36,629 nt of DNA from Streptomyces altiplanensis (GCA_003719395.1 RHMC01000065.1:1-36629); one strand, 5' to 3'. Shown: positions 24,218-33,393, counted from the stretch's first letter. Notes: generated from the letters alone by a model not told the origin. Translations and numbers: made by a program.

Positions 24218-24291
24218 TAGCGGGGACAGGATTTGAACCTGCGACCTCTGGGTTATGAGCCCAGCGAGCTACCGAGCTGCTCCACCCCGCG
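24218..24291 (-). tRNA. Initiator tRNA-Met (CAT), copy 2
   Basis: It has the same 74-nt sequence as copy 1, with anticodon CAT, the C1-U72 mismatch and three G:C pairs in the anticodon stem. It lies 42 bp beyond the stop of the UPF0182 gene on the same strand. A -10-like TACTGT lies upstream, so it could have its own promoter or be reached by read-through. Confidence 0.95.
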
Positions 24292-24333
24292 CCGTTGTGT
24301 TCAAACAGTACCACGGCGCGGGGACGTCCCTGC

Positions 24334-27276
24334 TCAGCTGCCCTTCTGGTCGCCCTTCTCGTCCTTCTCCGCCTCGGCGCCGGGTTTGTCGCCGGGCTTG
24401 GCCCCGGCACCCGGACTGGCCGGCGCCTCGGTCTCCGCCCCGGCGTCGGCGGCCCGCTGCAGCGCGTCCTGGAGCTTCTCCTGCGCCTCGCCGTATGCGG
24501 TCCAGTCCTGCTCCTTCAGCGCCTCCTCGCCCTCGTCGTACGCCTTCTGGGCGTCCTCGATGGCCTTCTGGAGCGAATCGTCGCCGTCGGACGGAGGCCT
24601 GGTGGTGTCGTCGTCACCGTCACCCGGCGGCGGAGGCGTTTCGCCCTCCTCGCCGAAGACGGCGTTCAGCGCCTCACCGAGCGTGTTCTTGAAGACGGTC
24701 TCCCTGCCGTACGAGACGGCGACCTTCTTCAGGAGCGGGTAGGCGTTGTTGCCCTGGGCGTACACCGGCTCGACGTACAGGAATCCGTCGTTCAGCGGGA
24801 TCGTCAGCAGGTTGCCGTACTCGATGTCCGAGTTGGCGCCCTTCATGTTCCTGACGAACTCGGCGACTTCGGCGTTGCTGTTGAGCCGGTTCTGCACCTG
24901 CTGCGGTCCCGGCACGTCGCCCGTGACTCTCAACAGCCTTATCGTGCCGTAGTCCTTGCTCGACGCGTCGGCGTCGACCGCCATGAACGCACCGAGGTTC
25001 GGGCGCCCGTTGGGGGTGAACGTCGTCGTCAGCGAGAACTTCCGGTCCTGCTCCTGCGGCATCTTCAGGCTCAGGTAGTACGGCGGCACCGAGCTCTTCT
25101 CGCCGGTCGTCGGGTCGTCCGGCACCTGCCACGCGTCACTGCCGCTGTAGAACTGCGACGGGCTCTCGACGTGGTAGCGGGTGAGCAGCTCGCGCTGCAC
25201 CTTGAAGAGGTCCTGCGGGTAGCGCAGGTGCTCCATCAGCGCCGGGGCGATCTCGCCCTTCGCCTTCACCGTGCCCGGGAACGCCTTCATCCAGGTCTTG
25301 AGGACGGGGTCCTCGGTGTCCCACTGGTACAGCTTGACCGTGCCGTCGTACGCGTCGACGGTGGCCTTCACCGAGTTGCGGATGTAGTTGACCTGGTTCT
25401 GCTGGGCGATCACCGCGCGCTGGCTGTCGGTCTGCGACAGCGAGTCGGCCGTCGTGTCCCCCAGCGTCGTGCGCGAGGCGTAGGGGTAGCCGTTGGTGGT
25501 GGTGTACGCGTCGACGATCCACTGGATGCGTCCGTTCACGACCGCCGGGTAGGCGTCGCCGTCGAGGGACAGCCAGGGCGCGACCGCCTCCACGCGCTCC
25601 TTGGGCGTGCGGTTGTACAGGATCCGCGAGCCCTCGCCGATGGCTCCCGAGTAGAGGATCTGCGGCTCGCTGAAGGCCGCGGCGTACGCGGCGCGGTTCA
25701 GCGGGTTCGACAGGTTGACCCCGCTCTTGCCCTCGTAGCTCGTGGTCTTGGTGGGCTCGCCGTTCTTCTCGTAGTCGAGCTCCTTCTGCGGGCCGCCCAC
25801 GATCGAGTACTGCTCGGTCTTCTCGCCGTAGTAGATCCGCTGCTCGTACTCGCCGAGCATGCCCTGGGACGGCAGGCCGGACTCGACGAAGTCCGGAGCG
25901 CCCTCGGTGTCCGGCTTGACCGCGGTGCCCTTGGCGGCGACCACGCCGTATCCGTGGGTGTACGTGAAGTGGTCGTTGATCCAGTTGCGCTTGGGGATGC
26001 CCTTGAGGTCGAGCTCGCGCAGACCGACGACCGTGTCCTGGCCCTTGTACCGGTCCACGTCCAGCGTCCTGGGGAACTGGTAGTACTTGCGCTCCTGCTG
26101 GAGCTGGTCGAAGGTCGGCGGGACGACGTTCGGGTCGATCAGCCGGTAGCTGGCCGCCGTGTCGGCGTCCTCGCGCAGCTGGGCGTTGTCCTTGCTGTCG
26201 CCGACGCCCTGGTAGTCGTCCACCTTCGCGTCGTCGATGCCGTACGCCTCACGCGTCGCGTCGATGTTCTTCTTGATGTACGGCGCTTCCTTGGCCTGCT
26301 CGTTCGGCTGGACCTGGAACTTCTGCACGATCGCCGGGTAGAGCCCGCCGATGAGGATCGCCGAGAGCACCATCAGACCGAAGCCGATGACGGGCAGCTG
26401 CCAGGTGCGGCGCCACAGTGTCGCGAAGAACAGCAGCGCGCAGATGACGGCGATGCAGAAGAGGATCGTCTTCGCCGGCAGGTAGGCGTTCGCGTCGACG
26501 TACCGCAGACCGGCCCAGTTGCCCGTGGCCTTGAAGTCACTGGACTTCACCGCCAGGCCGTACCGGTCGAGCCAGTACGCGACGGCCTTGAGCGCCACGA
26601 AGAGGCCGAGCAGCACCGACAGGTGGCCGGTCGCCGCGGCGGTCGCCCTGGCTCCCGGGCTGGTGATGCGCAGGCCGCCGTACAGGTAGTGCACCAGCGC
26701 GGCGGCGATCAGGGACAGCACGGTGGCCGCGAAGCCGAAGCCGAGCAGGAAGCGGTACCAGGGCAGGTCGAACGCGAAGAACGACACGTCCAGCTGGAAC
26801 TGCGGGTCCTTCTGTCCGAAGGAGACACCGTTGACCCACATCAGCCACGTGCGCCACTGACCGGACGCGGACGCTCCGGCGATCAGCCCGACCAGGGCGG
26901 TGACCGCGAGAAGCACCCACTTCTTGTACGGGGCGACGCCCATCCGGTAGCGGTCCAGGTTCTGCTGCTCCAGCGACATCGCGCTCAGCGGCGGCCTGAG
27001 CCGGTGCGCGAGCCAGATGTTCACGCCGACGGCCAGGGCCATCAGCAGGCCGAAGACGGCAAAGAGCCCGATCTTGGTCCACAGGGTGGTGGTGAAAACG
27101 GACGAATATCTGACCGAGCGGTACCAGAGCCAGTCCGTCCAGAACCCGGCGAACATGACGAACGCCATGGCCAGCACGGCCAGGACGCCCAAGGTCATGA
27201 GCAGGGTCCTGGCACGCCGGGAGGGCCGGCCGACTCTGATCCGTGGCCCTGTCGGGCCTCCGCCGCGGTCCGGCAT
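24334..27276 (-). CDS. UPF0182 family membrane protein
   Basis: The 980-aa actinobacterial protein of the UPF0182 family has about seven N-terminal membrane helices (residues ~20-320, such as LMTLGVLAVLAMAFVMFAGF and TILFCIAVICALLFFATL). A large extracytoplasmic domain with conserved YRLIDPNVVPPTFDQLQQ and GLRELDLKGIPKRNWIND segments follows. The C-terminal tail (about 890-980) is low-complexity, acidic and Pro/Gly/Lys-rich, ending near DEKGDQKGS. The start at 27276 is chosen because the conserved MPDRGGGPTGPRIRVGRPS begins there; upstream in-frame codons are not conserved. No function is known. The frame is clean over its whole length, in contrast to the Sel1 gene next to it. Confidence 0.92.
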   Translation of the reverse strand: MPDRGGGPTGPRIRVGRPSRRARTLLMTLGVLAVLAMAFVMFAGFWTDWLWYRSVRYSSVFTTTLWTKIGLFAVFGLLMALAVGVNIWLAHRLRPPLSAMSLEQQNLDRYRMGVAPYKKWVLLAVTALVGLIAGASASGQWRTWLMWVNGVSFGQKDPQFQLDVSFFAFDLPWYRFLLGFGFAATVLSLIAAALVHYLYGGLRITSPGARATAAATGHLSVLLGLFVALKAVAYWLDRYGLAVKSSDFKATGNWAGLRYVDANAYLPAKTILFCIAVICALLFFATLWRRTWQLPVIGFGLMVLSAILIGGLYPAIVQKFQVQPNEQAKEAPYIKKNIDATREAYGIDDAKVDDYQGVGDSKDNAQLREDADTAASYRLIDPNVVPPTFDQLQQERKYYQFPRTLDVDRYKGQDTVVGLRELDLKGIPKRNWINDHFTYTHGYGVVAAKGTAVKPDTEGAPDFVESGLPSQGMLGEYEQRIYYGEKTEQYSIVGGPQKELDYEKNGEPTKTTSYEGKSGVNLSNPLNRAAYAAAFSEPQILYSGAIGEGSRILYNRTPKERVEAVAPWLSLDGDAYPAVVNGRIQWIVDAYTTTNGYPYASRTTLGDTTADSLSQTDSQRAVIAQQNQVNYIRNSVKATVDAYDGTVKLYQWDTEDPVLKTWMKAFPGTVKAKGEIAPALMEHLRYPQDLFKVQRELLTRYHVESPSQFYSGSDAWQVPDDPTTGEKSSVPPYYLSLKMPQEQDRKFSLTTTFTPNGRPNLGAFMAVDADASSKDYGTIRLLRVTGDVPGPQQVQNRLNSNAEVAEFVRNMKGANSDIEYGNLLTIPLNDGFLYVEPVYAQGNNAYPLLKKVAVSYGRETVFKNTLGEALNAVFGEEGETPPPPGDGDDDTTRPPSDGDDSLQKAIEDAQKAYDEGEEALKEQDWTAYGEAQEKLQDALQRAADAGAETEAPASPGAGAKPGDKPGAEAEKDEKGDQKGS

Positions 27277-27403
27277 CTGGAAAGCCAAGGTGCGCACCTC
27301 GAAAGTTCGCTGTCGTAGGAGCAGGCTCCGCGATCGTAGAGCCCACTCATGCAACTTACTGAAGCTTTACTCAGTTCCCGCTTCGGGGTCCGAAGGAGGC
27401 AGG

Positions 27404-27970
27404 ATGTCAAGCATGTCCAACGTTTCCCCCTCCGGGCCCCCCATGGCCACGAGCCCGCTCACCCGCGCCGTGCTCGAAATCGACGAATACACCTCCGGCC
27501 TCGGCTGGGACCAGCCCGCCAGGCTGTTCGCCCTCGTCGACACCGCCCAGCTGCGTGCTCAGGAGCCGGGCCTCGCCGCCCAGCTCGGTCTCGCCGACGG
27601 CGAGTCGACGGCCACGCTCACACCCGTCGAGCAGGAAGAGATCCCGGCGGGCACCGCGCTCGACGAGTTCCTCGCCACGATCGCCTGGCCCGACGCGGTG
27701 GCCGGCTGCGCGCTGACGGTGGAGCGGCTGATGCTGCCGCCGTCTGCCGAGACGTCCGTACCCGAAGGGCTGAACGAGGCCCAGCTGGCGAAGTGGGTCG
27801 CGAAGCACCCGGACCGTCAGGAGGTCCGCATGACGGTGGCCGTGCTGCGCGACGGCGCGCGCGAGTCCGCGCTGCGGCTGCGGGAGAAGGACTCCCCGAC
27901 CGAGGTGCTCACCGGCTCCATGCTCGTTCCCGGTCTCGCCGAGGCCCTGGCCGCGACCTTCGAGGCGTAG
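27404..27970 (+). CDS. PPA1309 family protein
   Basis: This 188-aa soluble conserved actinobacterial protein is named after a Cutibacterium (Propionibacterium) acnes member. Recognisable segments are EIDEYTSGLGWDQPARLFAL near the start, PWPDAVAGCALTVERLM-like TIAWPDAVAGCALTVERLML in the middle, and EVRMTVAVLRDGARESALRL near the end. The ATG at 27404 has AAGGAGG 6-12 nt upstream. It is divergent from the UPF0182 gene across a 127-bp gap and convergent with the PDZ protease gene, with 43 bp between stops. No catalytic motif is seen. The function is unknown. Confidence 0.85.
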   Translation: MSSMSNVSPSGPPMATSPLTRAVLEIDEYTSGLGWDQPARLFALVDTAQLRAQEPGLAAQLGLADGESTATLTPVEQEEIPAGTALDEFLATIAWPDAVAGCALTVERLMLPPSAETSVPEGLNEAQLAKWVAKHPDRQEVRMTVAVLRDGARESALRLREKDSPTEVLTGSMLVPGLAEALAATFEA

Positions 27971-28013
27971 GCGCCGCAAGGCGTCACCGCCCTCTCCCCC
28001 GGGGGCACGGCCG

Positions 28014-29102
28014 TCAGCCCGTCGTGCACTGCGGCAGGCCGGCCGTGTCCCCCTCGGCGATCTTCTCCAGCGACTTCTTCGCGTCGTCGATCGTCTTGAC
28101 CTTCACCAGGGTGAGGCCGTCGGGGATGTCCGAGACGGCGGACGCGCAGTTCTCGCTGGGCGTCAGGAAGTACTCGGCGCCCGCGTTGCGCGCGCCGACG
28201 GTCTTCATCTCGATGCCGCCGATCGGGCCGACCTTGCCGTCCTCGTCGATCGTGCCGGTGCCCGCCACGAACTTTCCGCCGGTCAGGTCGCCGGGCGTGA
28301 GCTTGTCGACGATGCCGAGCGAGAACATCAGGCCCGCGCTGGGGCCGCCGACGTCCGCCAGCTTGATGTCGATGTCGAACGGGAAGGTGTGGTCGGGGCC
28401 CGCCTGGATGCCGACGATCGCGCGGTCGTCGTCCTCGGCCTTCTCCGTGGTGATGAGGACGTCCTCGCTGCCCATCGGCTCCTTGCCCGCCTTCTCCGCC
28501 GCGACCGCCTCCTTGGCCGGGACGACCGTGAAGACGACCTTCTCCGTGGGCTTGTGCCGGGTGACGAGCTCGGCGACGTCCTCGGGGGCCTTGACGGCCG
28601 TGCCGTCCACGGCCTTGATGACGTCGCCCGCGTGCAGCTTGCTCTGGGCGGGGCTGTTCTTGAGAACGGTGGAGACCACGACCCGTGTCTTCACCGGAAT
28701 GCCCAGTTCCCTCAGCGCCGCGGTCTTGGCGGTCTCCTGGGACTGGCTGAACTCCTCGGCGTTCTCCTGGGTCGACTGCTCTTCCGTCTTGCCGTCCGGG
28801 TAGAGCGTGTCGTGCGGTACCACCACACTGTCGTGCGCCAGCCAGCCGTAGACCGCCTCGACGAGGTTCATCCGGTAGTCCGCGCCGGTGACTCTGACCG
28901 TCGTCATGTTGAGATGGCCGGTCGTCGGGTATGTCTTGTGACCGGAGATCTGCAGTACCGGCTCGCCGTCGGCCTCACCGAGGGTGTTCACCGTCGGGCC
29001 GGGGGACATCTCCGCATACGGAGGAGTGATGAGGACGCCCGCGCACAGCAGCGCGATCATGATGAGGGTGGAGGCGAGCATCGTCGCTGTGCGGCGTGGC
29101 AT
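28014..29102 (-). CDS. Membrane-anchored PDZ and Lon-like serine protease (YlbL family)
   Basis: The 362-aa protein has an N-terminal membrane anchor at about 8-28 (TMLASTLIMIALLCAGVLI), a PDZ domain at about 140-195 (STVLKNSPAQSKLHAGDVIK) and a C-terminal Lon (S16)-type catalytic domain. The Ser-Lys dyad is S255 in GGPSAG and K300 in GGIEMK. In Bacillus the homologue YlbL is a secreted-side protease involved in turnover of the division inhibitor YneA; the substrate here is unknown. The start at 29102 is chosen for the basic N-terminus MPRRTA before the anchor. No ribosome site is evident, and a TACTGT sits 6 nt upstream, so leaderless expression is possible. Confidence 0.92.
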   Translation of the reverse strand: MPRRTATMLASTLIMIALLCAGVLITPPYAEMSPGPTVNTLGEADGEPVLQISGHKTYPTTGHLNMTTVRVTGADYRMNLVEAVYGWLAHDSVVVPHDTLYPDGKTEEQSTQENAEEFSQSQETAKTAALRELGIPVKTRVVVSTVLKNSPAQSKLHAGDVIKAVDGTAVKAPEDVAELVTRHKPTEKVVFTVVPAKEAVAAEKAGKEPMGSEDVLITTEKAEDDDRAIVGIQAGPDHTFPFDIDIKLADVGGPSAGLMFSLGIVDKLTPGDLTGGKFVAGTGTIDEDGKVGPIGGIEMKTVGARNAGAEYFLTPSENCASAVSDIPDGLTLVKVKTIDDAKKSLEKIAEGDTAGLPQCTTG

Positions 29103-29111
29103 GGAACGACA

Positions 29112-29134
29112 GTACGGGACAGGCCTGTCAGTAC
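29112..29134. promoter_or_regulatory. Candidate operator palindrome upstream of the YlbL gene
   Basis: GACAGGCCTGTC (29118-29129) is a perfect 12-bp palindrome. It is flanked symmetrically by GTAC on both sides (29112-29115 and 29131-29134), starting 10 bp upstream of the protease start codon. It would overlap the core promoter. Confidence 0.5.
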
Positions 29135-29201
29135 ACCGCTGGGGCCGGTCCGTACGGGGCCGCCGGGCCCGGACGTACGGGCGGGGCCGCTTCACGGGGC
29201 C

Positions 29202-29372
29202 TCAGGCGGCGTCGGAACCGGGAGGGGTTTTCTCCATCGCCTCACGGAACCGGGCGTAGCCGGCGAGTTCCGAGACGTCACCGGCTGTTCGACTACGCGT
29301 TGCCCAGGTTCCCCATATCGAAGCGCCAAGTGCGGCGAACAGCGGAATCAGCAACCACGCGAGTGCCGCCAT
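29202..29372 (-). CDS. Small single-pass membrane protein
   Basis: The 56-aa protein has one hydrophobic helix at about 2-21 (AALAWLLIPLFAALGASIWG). A basic/polar cytoplasmic tail follows, with SELAGYARFREAMEK and ending in PPGSDAA. The start at 29372 is chosen because GGGAGG lies 6 nt upstream; a longer start at 29402 has none. It lies between moaE and the YlbL-type protease gene on the same strand, 99 bp before the latter. Similar small proteins are conserved in Streptomyces near this protease. No function is known. Confidence 0.7.
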   Translation of the reverse strand: MAALAWLLIPLFAALGASIWGTWATRSRTAGDVSELAGYARFREAMEKTPPGSDAA

Positions 29373-29510
29373 CCCGACCTCCCGACCCCAGGGACCGACC
29401 ACTATCGGCCGATCAGCAGATTAACCACCGGTCAGTCCAACGCTCACGGCAGGGGCCCGGTTACGCAAATCGGGGCGCATGAACGCTCCCCAGGTTTCAA
29501 CGGGGATCCG

Positions 29511-29972
29511 TCAGCACGCTCCGACCCACTCCTCCGTTCCGTCGGAGAACGTCTGGTGCTTCCAGATCGGCACTTCGTGCTTGAGATCGTCGATCAGCCT
29601 GCGGCACGCCTCGAACGCCTCGCCCCGGTGCGGACAGGAGACCACCACGACGACCGCGAGGTCACCGACTTCCAGGTCACCCACACGGTGGACGGCCGCC
29701 AGTGCGCGCACGGGGAAATCCGCGGCGACCTTTTCGGCCACCCGGCGTAGCTCGTCCTGGGCCGAGGGGTGACAGGAGTAGCCGAGCCGGTCGACGTCGG
29801 CGCCCCCGTCGTGGTTGCGCACGGTGCCGACGAACAGCGCCGTTCCGCCCGCGGCGTCGTCGCCCACGGCGGCGAAGACCTCGTCGACGGAGAGCGGGGT
29901 GTCGCGGATCGCCAGCAGCCGGATGGGGTCCTGTGCCGCCTGCTCGCCCGGGTGGGAGTACGTACCTGCCAT
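29511..29972 (-). CDS. moaE: Molybdopterin synthase catalytic (large) subunit
   Basis: MoaE with MoaD inserts the dithiolene sulfurs into precursor Z to make molybdopterin. The 153-aa protein shows the conserved GTALFVGTVRNHDGG, LGYSCHPSAQDEL, AAVHRVGDLEVGDLAVVV, CPHRGEAFEACR and the active-site lysine region KHEVPIWKHQ. The ATG at 29972 is taken by comparison with the usual N-terminus (MAxTxxHPGEQAAQDPIRLL); ATGs at 29981 and 30002 are also in frame and none has a strong ribosome site. No moaD is seen in the window. It lies 80 bp downstream of the SDR gene on the same strand. Confidence 0.92.
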   Translation of the reverse strand: MAGTYSHPGEQAAQDPIRLLAIRDTPLSVDEVFAAVGDDAAGGTALFVGTVRNHDGGADVDRLGYSCHPSAQDELRRVAEKVAADFPVRALAAVHRVGDLEVGDLAVVVVVSCPHRGEAFEACRRLIDDLKHEVPIWKHQTFSDGTEEWVGAC

Positions 29973-30052
29973 GGCGCCCATCGTGCCGTACCGCACCGGC
30001 ATTGCGGAATAGCGCTTTCGACCGGCTGTACGGGGCCCGCGTATGGAGGGTC

Positions 30053-31185
30053 CTACATGCGGCCCCGCGCCTTGCGTACACGGCGCACCAGTGCGGCCGT
30101 GCCCAGCAGTGCGACCGTGGCGCCCGCCGCGCCCGCCGCCGTGGCGTCCTTGCGGCCGAGGCGGCGGCCCACGACGGTGTGCCGGCCCTCGACCTCCTCC
30201 AGCAGCTCGGCGAGCACCTCCTCGTTGGTCCACCGGGGCCGCCAGCCCGCTTCGTGGAGCCTGCTGACGCTCACCACCCAGGGGTGCATCGTGTAGGCGA
30301 GGTCCCCGGCCGGAGAGGGCGTGAGGCCGATCCGGTGCAGCCGGGCCGCGGCGCCCAGGGCGACCGCGGACGGCAGTTCCATGCGGCGGATGCCGCTGAG
30401 CTCCTCGACCTCCTCCTGCTCCAGCCAGCCGTCGCAGCCGACCGCGATCTCGCCGTCGACCTTCTCCAGCACGGCGTACTCCAGCGCGCTGACCAGGTCC
30501 TCGACGTGGCAGAACTGCCAGGTGGGGCGGGATCCGGCGACGACCAGGAGGCGGGGCGACTCGAAGTACCGGGTCAGCGCGGTGTCCGTACCGCCGACCA
30601 GGACGGCGGGGCGGACCACGGTGACGTTGAGGCCGGGGTGCGCGCGGGGCGCCCGGCGGCCGAGGCGCTCGATCTCCAGGAGGTCGCCGACGCCGGCGGC
30701 CTCCGCGGTGGCGCGCAGTTCCGCGTCCTCGGACAGCGGGATGTCGTTGTCGGGCAGGGCGCCGTAGACCATGGCCGACGTGCAGAGCACGACGCGGTGG
30801 ACACCGGCGGCCGCGGCGGCGGTGAGCACCGTCTGGGTGCCCCGTACGTTGTATGCCGTACGGGCCGCGGGGTCGGAGTCCAGGTCGAGGTTGAGCGCGA
30901 GGTGCACCACGACGTCGGCGCCCCGCAGCTTCTCCGCGATGGCCGGGTCGCGCACGTCCAGGATGTGCCACTGCGCCTCGGCCACCTCTCGCGGCGCTCG
31001 TCGATCGCGACGACCTTCTTGATCTCCTCGGACGCGGCGAGGCTCCGGGTGAGCAGCGCGCCGATGCCCGAGGCGGCACCCGTGACAGCGACGACAAGGC
31101 CGCGGGCCGGCGGGGCCGCGTCGTTTCGCCTCTGGCAAACTTCAGCGCTCTGTGATGCGCGAACCTGCGGATCTGGGGAACTCAC
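30053..31185 (-). CDS. NAD-dependent epimerase/SDR family protein with C-terminal membrane segment (one apparent frameshift)
   Basis: This is an extended-SDR type oxidoreductase. The nucleotide-binding motif TGAASGIG is near residue 36. It continues through VVAIDERR, the second-strand end VRDPA, ADVVVHLALNL, the active-site-like STSAMVYG region (TSAMVYGALPD) and VVRPAVLVGG. A short hydrophobic C-terminal helix is AGAAGATVALLGTAALVRRVRK. The start is a GTG at 31185 with GGAG about 9 nt upstream. The frame changes near 30989, after IDERRE; one missing base restores VAEAQWHILDV. The YxxxK catalytic Lys is not obvious, so it may be an atypical or regulatory member. The substrate is unknown. Confidence 0.82.
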
Positions 31186-31334
31186 CAGGCGTCTCCAGCG
31201 GTTGTCTTCAGTACGTGCACGCTGTGGCGCGTACGTACCAGGTGGCGTCCATCCTGCCGCAGGCAACGAGTCGGCGGAGCACCGAGCCCATCTCCGGCTC
31301 GGGTGTCTACGCTGGGTGGTGATGTCGGGCAGCC

Positions 31335-31356
31335 GCCGCCGGCCGGAGCCGGCGGC
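31335..31356 (+). promoter_or_regulatory. Strong hairpin in the leader of the Zincin_2 gene
   Basis: GCCGCCGGC-CGGA-GCCGGCGGC is a perfect 9-bp stem, ending 20 bp before the GTG at 31377. It may affect translation or terminate upstream transcripts. The rest of the 191-bp gap shows no gene. Confidence 0.45.
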
Positions 31357-31376
31357 CTTACGAGCCGAGGAAACCC

Positions 31377-32832
31377 GTGAGTGACACCCCATTCGGATTC
31401 GGCCTTCCGCCGGAGGAGCCGGAGGACGGCGACGATGGCAAGAAGAAGGGCAGCGAGGGCGGTGGCCAGGGTGGCCAGGGTCCGGCGAACCCGTTCAGCG
31501 GGTTCGGCGGTCTGCCGGGCGGCTCGGGCGGAGCGGGCGGAGACAATCCGTTCGCCGCGATGTTCGGTTCGCTGAACCCGAACGACCTGGGCGCGGCCTT
31601 CCAGCAGCTCGGGCAGATGCTCAGCTACGAGGGCGTCCCGTGAACTGGGACATGGCCAAGGACATCGCGCGCCAGACGGTCTCGCAGGGCACCGCCGACG
31701 GCACCAAGGACTCCAGCGTGAGCCCCGGTGAGCGGTCCGCGGTCGAGGAGGCGGTGCGTCTCGCCGATCTGTGGCTGGACGGCGTGACCTCGCTGCCCTC
31801 CGGCGCGAGCACCTCGGTGGCGTGGAGCCGCGCCGAGTGGGTCGAGGCGACCCTGCCCGCGTGGAAGCAGCTGGTGGACCCCGTCGCCGAGCGCGTCGGC
31901 GAGGCCATGGGCGACGTGCTGCCCGAGGAGATGCAGGCCATGGCGGGCCCGCTGCTCGGAATGATGCGCTCCATGGGCGGTGCGATGTTCGGCCAGCAGA
32001 TCGGGCAGGCCGTGGGCGTGCTGGCGGGCGAGGTGGTCGGCTCGACCGACATCGGCCTGCCGCTGGGCCCGGCCGGCAAGGACGCGCTGCTGCCGCTGAA
32101 CATCGAGACGTTCGGCAAGGACCTGGGCGTCGAGAAGAACGAGGTGCGGCTGTACCTGGCGCTGCGCGAGGCCGCCCACCAGCGTCTCTTCGCCCATGTG
32201 CCGTGGCTGCGCTCGCACCTGTTCGGCGCGGTCGAGGGATACGCGCGCGGCATCCAGGTCGACACCTCGAAGCTGGAGGACGTGGTCGGCCAGCTCGACC
32301 CGTCGCACCCCGAGCAGCTTCAGGAGGCGCTCCAGCAGGGCATGTTCCAGCCGGAGGACACCCCGGCGCAGAAGGCGGCGCTGGCCCGTCTGGAGACGGC
32401 GCTCGCGCTCGTCGAGGGCTGGGTGGACGCCGTGGTGCACGAGGCGGCCAAGCCGCGGCTCACGTCGGCGGACGCGCTGCGCGAGACGCTGCGCAAGGCC
32501 GCCGGGCCTCCGGTGGTCCCGCCGAGCAGACCTTCGCGACGCTGATCGGTCTTGAGCTGCGTCCGCGGCGGCTGCGGGACGCGGCGCGGCTGTGGGCCTC
32601 GCTCACGGACGCGCGCGGCCTGGACGGGCGCGACGCGCTGTGGGAGCACCCGGACATGCTGCCGACGGCAGAGGACCTGGACGACCCGGACGGGTTCGTG
32701 CATCGCGAGCAGATGGACTTCTCCGAGCTCGACAAGATGCTCGGCGAGGCGGCCGGCGGGGGCCCGGGGAAGCCGGACCTGAAGAAGGACGACGGCGAGG
32801 GCGGCGACGCAGAGGGCGACAGCGACAAGTGA
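31377..32832 (+). CDS. Zinc-dependent metalloprotease-like protein (Zincin_2/DUF2342; two apparent frameshifts)
   Basis: The expected protein is about 485 residues. It begins with a Gly/Pro-rich acidic N-terminus (MSDTPFGFGLPPEEPEDGDD), then NPFAAMFGSLNPNDLGAAFQ, the main domain NWDMAKDIARQTVSQG through REAAHQRLFAHVPWLRSHLF, and LALVEGWVDAVVHEAAKPRL. It ends in an acidic tail after FSELDKMLGEA. The family is annotated as zincin-like, but I see no canonical HExxH. The GTG at 31377 starts it. The frame changes near 31639 (GVPVNWDM expected) and near 32499 (before RRASGGPAEQTFATL). Each fits one missing base, and the three pieces join into one family-length protein. The stop overlaps the Nudix start as GTGA. 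Confidence 0.85.
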
Positions 32833-33383
32833 GCCTGCACGACGACGCGGTCCTCGTACTGAAGAGCTACGAGGACCAGGACGAGCTGCGCCGGACGTAC
32901 CTGGATCACCTGGCGGCGCACCCGGACGGGATGTGGAAAGCCTGCGAGGCCGGGCACGTCACGGCGAGTGCGCTGGTCGTCGATCCGGAGCGCGGCCGGG
33001 TGCTGCTCACGCTGCACAAGAAGCTGAACATGTGGCTCCAGATGGGCGGCCACTGCGAGCCGGGCGACGCGACGCTCGGGGACGCGGCGCTGCGCGAGGC
33101 CACGGAGGAGTCCGGCATCCCGGGGCTGACGCTGCTGCCCGTCGGCCCGGTTCGACTGGACCGGCATCCGATTCCGGCGCCCTGCAACTGGCACCTGGAC
33201 GTGCAGTACGCGGCGCTGGCGCCGGGTGGTGCGGTCGAGGCGATCAGTGAGGAGTCGCTGGACCTGCGCTGGTTCGTGTACGACGAGGTGGCGGGCGTGG
33301 CCGACACGTCGGTCGTACGGCTGATGGAACGTACGCGCGCGGCGCTGCAGACGGGCGTACGCGCCGCGGCTGACCGCGGCTGA
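32829..33383 (+). CDS. Nudix hydrolase
   Basis: This 184-aa Nudix-fold pyrophosphohydrolase has the box GGHCEPGDATLGDAALREATEESGI. This is the GGHxEPGD variant common in actinobacteria, one residue longer than the textbook Gx5Ex7REUxEExGU spacing, with REATEES giving the metal-binding glutamates. A C-terminal SLDLRWF segment is also typical. Translation starts at the GTG at 32829, overlapping the Zincin_2 stop by GTGA, so the pair is translationally coupled. It is followed by a strong terminator shared with the convergent AIM24 operon. The substrate cannot be told. Confidence 0.9.
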   Translation: MSLHDDAVLVLKSYEDQDELRRTYLDHLAAHPDGMWKACEAGHVTASALVVDPERGRVLLTLHKKLNMWLQMGGHCEPGDATLGDAALREATEESGIPGLTLLPVGPVRLDRHPIPAPCNWHLDVQYAALAPGGAVEAISEESLDLRWFVYDEVAGVADTSVVRLMERTRAALQTGVRAAADRG

Positions 33384-33393
33384 CCGCAGGTGA

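Noticed and set aside
24295..27318. A 1007-codon open frame on the plus strand
   Set aside because: It is antisense to the clean, conserved UPF0182 gene and its translation shows no recognisable family.
31377..31643. A separate 88-aa protein overlapping the next frame by GTGA
   Set aside because: It ends exactly where one lost base would join it to the rest of the Zincin_2 protein, and it matches that family's own N-terminus.
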